Shown piece by piece: positions 56,729 through 64,000 of a stretch of DNA of 64,000 bases. The notes beneath the pieces are model-generated. The model was given only the letters and a program-made list of their open reading frames with translations. It searched no databases and was not told the DNA's origin. The first letter of the stretch is position 1; every line of letters starts with the position of its first letter. This DNA is from Chlamydomonas sphaeroides. Taxonomy: Eukaryota > Chlorophyta > Chlorophyceae > Chlamydomonadales > Chlamydomonadaceae. Location: assembly GCA_001662425.1 (NCBI GenBank), contig BDDC01000339.1, forward strand, positions 1-64,000, written 5' to 3'. Position numbers and translations under genes: made by a program.

Positions 56729-58273
56729 GCGGCCCCCACACGCGGGGCACGCAATCAGGCAGCCCCATTGTGCTTTCTTACTCCAGGGACCATTCTTTCG
56801 GTCGAGCCTGCTGACAAGTGTGCAGCGCGTGGGGCCGGGGGGGGGGCGGGAAGGCAGAGCGTAGGATCGGGGCTTGGCGTGTGAGCCAGTCGTTGAGGGC
56901 GCGTTCTGCCGCCGCGAGCATACCAGACATGTCGGGCGCATTTTGCGGACGCGCACTCTCTTCGCTGGCTATGGGAATGTGTCATACACGAGTCATGCTA
57001 TTTGTTTTGTTTATGAATCAACCATCATGGGAGGGGTGGTGGCGTAGCCGGGCCGCGGCATCATAACAGGAGGACGGCACGGCTGTTGAGAGCCCTTGGC
57101 GGCAGTGGCTGCCGAGCGTGTGTTCGCAAGTGACCCCGACGCGCCTGGGGCGGCCTGAAGGCACAGCACGGGAAGGGGGCGAGGGGAGGCTGCCAGGAGC
57201 TGTAACCCACCCCCAGCCAGCGAGCCGTGCTGCAGCAGCCGGCGGTCTCTGCACCGGGCAGGAAGCTCCTGGCGCCGGAGGCCTCCGGGCGCTGGAGGCT
57301 TGGACTCGTACAGCAACAACGATGAGCGCGTTGGGCTAGCCCAGGGCGGCCAAAAGCTATCCCTGCCGCAGTCGGAGCCGCGCTGCTCACAGGGGGCGCG
57401 GTAGATGATGCACATGGGGGCTGCCCAATACCCCAGCCAGGGTCAGCTGGAGCGAGCCTATCGGTAGCTTCACAGGTCAGGTTCGTGGGGCGGCGGGTGT
57501 CTGCGCTCCCGCGGCCTCCCGCTGCTTCCGCGGCCTTCCGCGCTGCGTGCCGGGCGTGCTGGGCGACGCCAGTAGACCACCTGGGCCGCGGGGCGCTATC
57601 AGGAGCAGGAAGTCTCTTGCGCGCCAAGGCATTGCATCTTGCCAGCAGCTGCACACTGCCGCGATGTGCCCACCGAGGCCAGCCAGCCAGGCACGTCGGG
57701 CGGACGTGTCGGCACCGACGCCGCGTCCTTTTGCGCCAAGGTCCGGTGATGCGGACTGAACAGTCAGGAGGAACCAGTTGCCGGTGGCACGCCTACGTGA
57801 GACGCGCTCTACTAGCTCTTCCGGTGAGGCGCGTCGGGCAGCAGCCCTGGTGAGCCGCTTCCTGGCGCACTTATCCTGAAAAGCTAGTCTCCAGCCAGGC
57901 ACGGCCGGGTGCGGGCAGTGCGCGAGCAAGGGGGGGGTTGGGGGGGAGGCGTGGGCTGTGCAGCGGTGGGCCCAGGGGACGGATGCGGATGCGTCGCGGT
58001 TGCACTACGTGCTATCGCAGCGGCATAGCTCAAGATACTGTCGCGCATCTCATATGTATATCGCTGCAGCGAACTGGTCAATTCCGCGACCTGCATCCTG
58101 TAACTTCTGCTGCAGCGCGTCCACCTGCACCACCTAGGCAACATAACGTATAAGGGGATCGCAGTACTCGTCTTCCTAAGCACTGGGTGCGCTCCTCCGT
58201 TTAAACATGCGGAGCTGTCAGAATCAGCGTCGAAGGCCTGGAGCGTAACAGGACTTCGTGAGCTTTGGAAAGG
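56729..58273. other. Intergenic, no gene seen
   Basis: About 1.5 kb between paralog C and TMEM237, both plus-strand. It holds the paralog C 3' UTR (a TGTAA lies at 57201) and the TMEM237 promoter. Open frames at 57061-57654 and 57477-57929 on minus have no recognisable features. Confidence 0.5.
57201..57205 (+). terminator. Candidate poly(A) signal TGTAA for paralog C
   Basis: TGTAA about 472 bases after the paralog C stop on the coding strand. Assigned by motif and position only. Confidence 0.35.
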
Positions 58274-61200
58274 ATGTCAACGAATGGGCGTGGGCCGTCT
58301 CGCAACGGCAGCTCGTCGCAGCGGCATGGCGACGACGCTGCGGCACAGCAGCTTCCAGGCACTGGTCAGCAAGCTTACGATGGACGGCTAGCATCACAGC
58401 TACCTCTAGGGCCAATTGGGGCGGCCGGAAGCTTGGCAGGTGCCCCAGGGCAGCCGAGAGGAACCGTACCAAACCCTCCGCCCGAGTCGCTCTTCGGCCT
58501 TGCGGCCGACCTAGCAGGCGTTAGCCATGCACCTGGCCCACAGCCCGCCTACCAGCATGGTCCCGAACCGACCTACTCAGACGCCGGTGCCGGCATGCAC
58601 CCGAGCATGCCGGGCCCCAACGCCCGCCCGCCCGCGCGGCTAGGGCCGGTGCGCGCGGTCCCTCTGGCGCCACTGGCACCCAACCCACTGCCGCCCGCCA
58701 TCGCGCCGCCAAGAACGCGTCTAGACCGTGGACGTCAGCCGGATACCGCCGACCCCTTCAGCCTCGCCGAACACCAGCGCCGTGGCCGCGGCCGCGACGA
58801 CGTGCGGCGCGACACCCACGGAGCGGCACCCTACGGCCTGGCGCTCGACCTCCTGGCCAGCGGCATGGCCGAACCGGGGTCCTTCCTGGCCCCGCCCGAA
58901 GACCAGCCCCTCCCATCACTAGCGCAGCGGCGCCAGCAGCCTCCGCGGCGGCCGCTGGGCGGCCGCCCCCCCAGCGCGGGCGCAGAGGGCTCCTCCGGCG
59001 GCGGCGCCGCGGCACCCAGCTCGCTGCAGCAGCCGCCGCTGGATCCCTTCACGGTCATGGAGCTGGCCGCCAGCCAGGAGGGGCTGCCCGAGCCCGACTA
59101 CGGCCTGGTCGCGGAGTTGCGCAACAGGGCGGCGCCGGACCCCTTTGCCAGCGACTTCGGCCTGGTGGCCGAGGTGGCGCGGCGCAGGTCCAGGTCGCCC
59201 TCGCCGCTGCCGCCGCTGCGCGCGCGGCGGCGGCTGGAGCCGGTCGAAGGTGAGCCGTGTCACACGGGGGGCCGGCACCGCCGATGACAGGGGGCTGAGG
59301 CGGCAGAGGTAGTCGCGGACCCGCAGTAGCGGCGCTCCGTTGCATGCTGCCATGCCGGCCTGCCTTCCCCTGTGGCACCGCCGCCCCGGCGAAGCGTTGC
59401 CTGCCACCCGCTGCCGTGCCTTGCGCTCGCCGTGTGACCCGCGCCGCCTTCGTGCCCTATCCTGACCCCATCGATACGTCGACGACTTAGTTCCATAACC
59501 GCAACCAACACGATTGACTCAAAAACCGACGGCTGCCCCTGCCCCTCAGGCTTTGGCCTGGACGACGAGGTGGAGGCCCGCCGCAGGGCAGCAGCGGCCG
59601 CGCACGCGGACCCCTTTGGCGCCGCGGGCGGGCCGCCCGACCCGTTCGCCATGGCGGACGAGCAGGTCAAGGTGCCGCGGGAGCTGCTGAGCCCCTACGA
59701 GGCCAGCCAGCAGGTGCGGGGTGGGGGCGGGGGGAAGTGGGGCGGGGACGTGGCCGCATGCTGGTGGTGGGCGTTGCGCGGCGCGGAAGCAGCACGGGAG
59801 CAGCGGGATGGACCGGGATGAGGGGCAGCGAGGAGCGAGCTCCCTCGCCTGTCGCAGGCCCCGCGCGGAGCACTGCACGCAGCCTCGTCCCCAATAGCCT
59901 CGTCCCCATCCCCACCCTCCTAGGGCCTCCGCCCCCCCGCCGCGTGTGTCCCACGCCCCACGCCCCACGCCGCCCCCGCAGGAGGTGCCCGACCAGGACA
60001 CGCGGCTCAAGGCGGAGGGCAGCCAGGCCAGCCATGTATCGGGCGATGGCGAGCCGTGGGGCCTGGCCGCGGAGCTGGGGGTGGACATGGACGCAGCGCG
60101 GCGGCAGATGGAGCAGGTGGGCAGCCAGCTGCCCTGCTATCTCGGTCGAAATAGTCGATCAAACTGTATTGTGCATGAGCGCCGGCGTATCGATGGAGCC
60201 AATAGAAAGTACGAGGGCAGGCTGGGGAGGGGGCAGAGCGGCGGGAAGGGAAGAGGTCCAACGAGGGGCGGCATGGGGTGAGCGGCCGCACCTGTGTCCC
60301 GCATCCAGGTACGTGCGGTTGTTGCTGTCGGCATGTCGGCAAACGCCTTGCGCCGTGGCCAAGACCTGGCGCTCGGCTGCCCCCGCAGGGCCTGGACCCC
60401 TCAGGGCGGCCGCTGCCCGGCCAGCCCTCGGACGAGCAGGCAGAGCCCGCCGGCCACAAGTTTGTGTACGACGAGGACACCGGCATGCTCGTCAACACAG
60501 GTACGACGGTACGGCGGCACGTACGACAGCATCCTGGCCTGCGCCAACGTGGCCAGTTTCGACCGTGCCCAACTCGAGCTCGGCTGATGTCGGTTGCCCC
60601 CGCGCCCGGCGCGTCACGCTCCGCCGCACCCGCCTGCGCCGCCTTCCTGCGTCGGCCTCCCCCGAGCGCCTCCTCGCCCCATGCTCCGCTCTTTGTACCC
60701 GCAGAGGGCGGCCAGGGCGAGGGCGGCAGCCGCAAGGCGCGGCAGTACATTGAGGACGACGTCACGGGCCGCATCTACAAGCTGCACTCGCGCAGGCAGC
60801 GGCTGTTTGCGCTGCTACGCCGCAGGGAGCCCGGCATACCGGTGGGGCGCCGCGATGAGGCCGCCCGGGGCTGGCTCCCCGGAGGTCTGGCCGCGTGGGT
60901 CCCTGGCCGCCTTCTTCCACCCTCGACCACAGCCAGCCTGAGGGTCCCGGCGCAACGTTGGTCGCCTTGTGATGGGGCTGCTGGGGTTCAGCCCTCGTAT
61001 CTTGGTCAACGGAGTCGACAGAGTCAATCGTATCTTAGGCAATGGAGTCGATAGTCGACGAGCCGAGGCGTCGGTGTATCGGTAGTCAGTACGAGATAGG
61101 AGGGCTGGTGGGCTGCGCCCGTGGTTGCGGACAGGCCAACGGCAGCCTTGACGGAACTCTTCCCGCTGCTGCTGTGCCCTGCTGCCCCGCTCGGCGCACC

Positions 61201-63303
61201 CCAGGAGGAGGACGAGGACGACTACTACGCGCGGGGCTTCCGAGGCGGGCTGCGGCGGGCGCTGGACCGCGTCACCAACTTCTTCTGCATCCTGGGCATG
61301 TTTGCAGAGGTGCGGCCACGCAGCTTCCTCGCATGCGGCTCATGATTGGGAGTATCGACATACCGCAATTTAACCCGATAGCCGCTGTCGGCTGAAACGC
61401 GTAAATGGCATGTAGTAATGACGGCTGCGCGCGTGCCGGCGCGCCTGTGCGGTTCCGGAAAGGGTCGGGCGTGCTGAGAGCCGTCGGCCTGCTCGCCGCG
61501 AGCCAACCAGAAGTTCGACGCACTGCCGCCTAACCCAACCCCTCTCCGCCCATCTCTCTCTCTCTCTCTCACTCACTCACTCAGGGCCTGCTGGGCGGCT
61601 TTGCGCTGCTCAACTTCTTCATGACGTACATGCTGTACGGCAGCACCACCATGCGCCGCTTCCTCAGCTTCTACGGCCCTGTGGCCATGGACTTCAACCG
61701 CATCTACTACGGCCTGCTCGTACTGGCGCTCATATCGTCCGTGAGCAGGTGAGGGGACGTCCGTCGTACCTTCACCGATACAATCGTATCAGTCTATCGG
61801 GCTGAATTGCCGATGTATTGAGATAGTCCTTGTAAGATACGAGGATTGGTGAGGGCTGGTCGGGGAGGGCCGCGCTGTGAGAGCCACCGCTTGCTAGGCC
61901 CTTTCAGCCTGGGCTTTCATGCCTTTCAACCCCGCCGCCACCGCACGCTCTGTCGTACGCCTCTGCTCAGCGCCGCGCCGACCCGTCAGGGCACACCCTT
62001 CCTCCGCACCTTCCCCCCCTGTGTCACGCACATGCCTCTTCCCCCAGCCGCAACCCACCACACAACCACACAACCCAACGCACTACGGGCGTGTTACTGT
62101 ACTTATAACTAACATAACCCACAGGCTGGCCCCCACGCCCACCCACACATGCCCCACACTGCCTCTTCCCCCACCCCCAACCCCCAACCCAACCCCTTCT
62201 CCCAACCCACACAGGCTGGCTCGCGACAAGCTGCGCGACTTCCAGCCGCGCCACCTGTGGCTTATGGCGGTGGACTGGGTGCAGGTGCTGCTGTACCTGG
62301 CCGCGTATATCGTGTCGGTGGGTCGGGCGGGCGCGGGAGGGCTGGGCTGGGGTGGCACCGTGAAATTGTGTGTGTGTTTGGGGCGGGGACCGGGGAAAGG
62401 GCGGGGCGATAGTGTGCCTGCCGCCGTCGTGGCTGCGTGGAGGCCCACGGTTCTCTAACCGCCAGCGGTCCCAGCATTCCTGGGATGTTGCTTGCTCACG
62501 GCCGCGACCAACCGCCCTCCTCTTTTCCATGTTGCCCGCCTTCCCTCCCGCCCCGATCCTCCCTGCCGCAGACGCTGTGCACTCCCCTGGACGACGAGCT
62601 GACGTACGAGTCCAACCGCAACCCCCGCTTCTACGCGCTGTCCTTCTCCTCCGGCTTCAAGGGCCGCCTCGCGCTGTGGCACACGCTAAACATACTGCGC
62701 ACGCTGTTCGTCGGCTTCGCCTGGGCGCTGGTGAGGCCCGCGCCGTGGCCGGGTACCGGGAAGGCGCTGGGGGCAGGAAAGGGGAAGGCATGGCGCCACG
62801 CGCAAGGCAACAGGGCCAGCTGCGCGAGGTCGTCGGGCACCCTACTCGGCCCTGCTGTCAGGGCTCTGGTCGAAGGGGACAGTTGTCTCCATGCGCCCCG
62901 CCGCAGTCACAGCCTCATGGCTGGGGCCACCCCATGGGCCACCCCATGGGCCAACCCATGGGCCAACCCAAGAGGCAGGGCGCCGGCGCGAGCACGCACG
63001 GCCGCAATTGGTGCCATCCATCACAACAGCCGTCCGCAGCGCTGGGCGGGCGAGGCTCAGCAAAGCGCGTGCCCGCAGCTACGGTATCATTTATCCGTCC
63101 TATTGACCCCCCGCCCCTCCGCCCTGCCCCGCCCTCGCCGCCCTGGCTCGCCCTCGCAGACGGCGTACCAGACGTCGCCCTACGTCTTTGACGCCACGCT
63201 GCGCTACGAGCTGCGCCAGGCCAGGCGGCAGCAGGCCGCGCTGGCGGCGGGGGGGCCACTGCTGGCGGCCGGGGGCGTGGCGGTGGGGCAGCCGGTCACG
63301 TAG
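58274..63303 (+). CDS. TMEM237: TMEM237-like ciliary transition-zone membrane protein, 732 aa
   Basis: TMEM237 (human JBTS14) is a four-pass protein of the ciliary transition zone needed for the ciliary gate. Exons: 58274-59249, 59550-59713, 59982-60116, 60389-60500, 60705-60841, 61205-61309, 61585-61748, 62215-62317, 62572-62730, 63160-63303; all in frame (2,199 nt). The first ATG in frame is at 58274 (MSTNGRGPSRNGSS). The N-terminal 460 or so residues are Pro/Ala/Gly-rich and probably disordered, with repeated DPF and FGL(V/A)AE-like motifs. The C-terminal third has four hydrophobic segments: NFFCILGMFAEGLLGGFALL, YYGLLVLALISSVS, WVQVLLYLAAYIVS and LNILRTLFVGFAWAL. The order and spacing, with a loop of acidic and aromatic residues before the last span, match TMEM237. 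Sequence similarity is modest, so the call rests on topology and family motifs such as the GLLGGFAL first helix. Confidence 0.8.
60129..60215. repeat. Low-GC TCGAT-rich island, TMEM237 intron 3
   Basis: CTATCTCGGTCGAAATAGTC and GCGTATCGATGGAGCCAATA mark a patch poorer in GC than the flanks, ending in AGTACGAGGGC. Related in style to the patches at 44190, 60970 and 61760. Confidence 0.5.
60970..61110. repeat. Low-GC TCGAT-rich island, TMEM237 intron 5
   Basis: Two GTATCTT words (in CCCTCGTATCTTGGTCAACG and CAATCGTATCTTAGGCAATG), each followed by GGAGTCGA, suggest an internal duplication of about 35 bases. The patch ends in GTATCGGTAGTCAGTACGAG. Confidence 0.6.
61550..61584 (+). repeat. TC and ACTC simple repeat forming an acceptor tract
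   Basis: A run of TC dinucleotides passes into three ACTC units and then the CAG acceptor of TMEM237 exon 7. It serves as the pyrimidine tract. Confidence 0.85.
61760..61850. repeat. Low-GC island, TMEM237 intron 7
   Basis: ACCGATACAATCGTATCAGT and TTGTAAGATACGAGGATTGG are the inverted counterparts of the GTATCTT words in the intron 5 island (compare CTCGTATCTTAC on minus). This supports one repeat family inserted in both orientations. Confidence 0.55.
62119..62220 (+). repeat. TMEM237 exon 8 acceptor duplicated upstream, in frame
   Basis: ACAGGCTGGC occurs at 62121-62130 and again at the exon 8 acceptor, 62211-62220, 90 bases apart. The interval is open in frame, so use of the upstream AG would add 30 codons rich in Pro and Thr between SSVSR and LARDKLRDF. 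Confidence 0.75.
62923..62971 (+). repeat. 12-base tandem repeat in TMEM237 intron 9
   Basis: GGCCACCCCATG, GGCCACCCCATG, GGCCAACCCATG and GGCCAACCCAAG are four adjacent 12-base units, a small minisatellite in the intron. Confidence 0.85.
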
Positions 63304-64000
63304 CGCGGCCGTGGGGCGGTCAGTCCGTAACTCGGCCGGGGTGTTGCACGGCGCGGAGCAGGTGTCGGAGCGGCCACGGCAGCTTGGCCGTGGGGCGGTG
63401 AGTGCAGCGGCAGGCCACCGCAGGGCCGAAAGGCGGAGGGACGTAACGGGAACCCCGTCAGGTCGTGAGCGAATGTGAAGCAAGTTGCAGCGAAGGAGGC
63501 GGGCGTTGACTAGGAAGCCCTTGCGCCAGGTGTCTGCACGCGCGGTTGGGGCCCGCACCCGACTACTCGGTCGTCGCCGCAGCAGGACCCACGCCGGGGC
63601 TTGGAGGTTGCTTGCTCGGGGTTGTTGCCAAAGGGCTGCACGGCGGCCGCCCTACCTGCGTCGGGGGCGGAGACACCTGAGCGGACCACCGCACGCAGCA
63701 GGGCGGTGGAGCGTGGTGCGTTTGCGCCTTCCTTGCTTGCGGGACCATGCAGGGCCTGGCGTGGCCCGCAGTGTGGCAGAGCGTTCTTCATAGGATCATA
63801 CATGGCTGGCTGGCTGTCACCGGCGGCATCGCCAGGGCGGCTCCCGTGCGCGATGGCGGCTATGCATGGCTGCATGGCTGCTGCGCTCGCATGCTGGTGC
63901 CACCGAGCGATGTGAACACGGGCCCCTCCGAGTAACGTATGCGCTCCTGGCGACGTACAGAAAGGAAGATGTTGCTTGTGGCGCAAGGCGCAGTGTCGTA
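63304..64000. other. TMEM237 3' flank, no gene seen
   Basis: About 700 bases after the TMEM237 stop. No coding segment with features was found, and no TGTAA signal stood out. The minus open frame at 63510-63986 has no recognisable domain. Confidence 0.5.

Noticed and set aside
58258..58273. Earlier TMEM237 starts at GTG 58258 or TTG 58265
   Set aside because: Nuclear genes start at ATG; the first in-frame ATG is at 58274.
1..64000. Prokaryotic or CRISPR/operon reading of the window
   Set aside because: Every recognisable gene is split by GT/GC-AG introns, and no spaced repeat array or operon spacing was seen.

Overview
This window is nuclear DNA from a flagellated green alga, most likely of the volvocine/Chlamydomonas group. 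The evidence is GC-rich sequence, genes cut into many short exons with GT-AG and a few GC-AG introns, alanine- and proline-rich protein expansions, candidate TGTAA poly(A) signals, and two ciliary genes (CFAP57 and TMEM237). The call rests on gene content and style; no marker sequence gives a species.

Layout, left to right. 439-3773 (+) is a Golgi-type GT34 glycosyltransferase in nine exons. 5459-13598 (+) is the 26S proteasome scaffold subunit RPN2 in 21 exons, with an assembly gap inside its alanine-rich C-terminal exon. 14853-18303 (-) is a large protein gene broken by several frame changes and an in-frame stop, with the remains of a MYND-like zinc finger. 18863-21941 (-) is a kelch-repeat protein. 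23471-27110 (-) and 28533-33244 (-) are tandem paralogs (A and B) of a secreted protein resembling the TTHB210/DUF5602 family; a third paralog (C) lies at 52845-56728 (+). All three have 14 exons with the same intron positions. 34506-49134 (-) is CFAP57, a WD40 plus coiled-coil axonemal protein of about 1,900 residues in 31 exons. 49513-52535 (+) is the mitochondrial ribosomal protein bL9m, divergent from CFAP57 across 378 bp. 58274-63303 (+) is TMEM237, a ciliary transition-zone membrane protein.

The genes do not form one pathway. CFAP57 and TMEM237 serve the flagellum, RPN2 protein turnover, bL9m mitochondrial translation and GT34 glycosylation. The secreted family is a local expansion.

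The most unusual signal is at exon edges. In at least nine places a 19-55 base piece of an exon end or exon start has been copied into the neighbouring intron (once into the 3' UTR), about 60 to 126 bases away, while the flanking bases do not match. This occurs in six unrelated genes. Two cases create in-frame alternative splice options, in CFAP57 intron 12 and TMEM237 intron 7. Exon boundaries were read by hand from frame, GT/GC-AG signals and family motifs; no alignment or RNA evidence was available.
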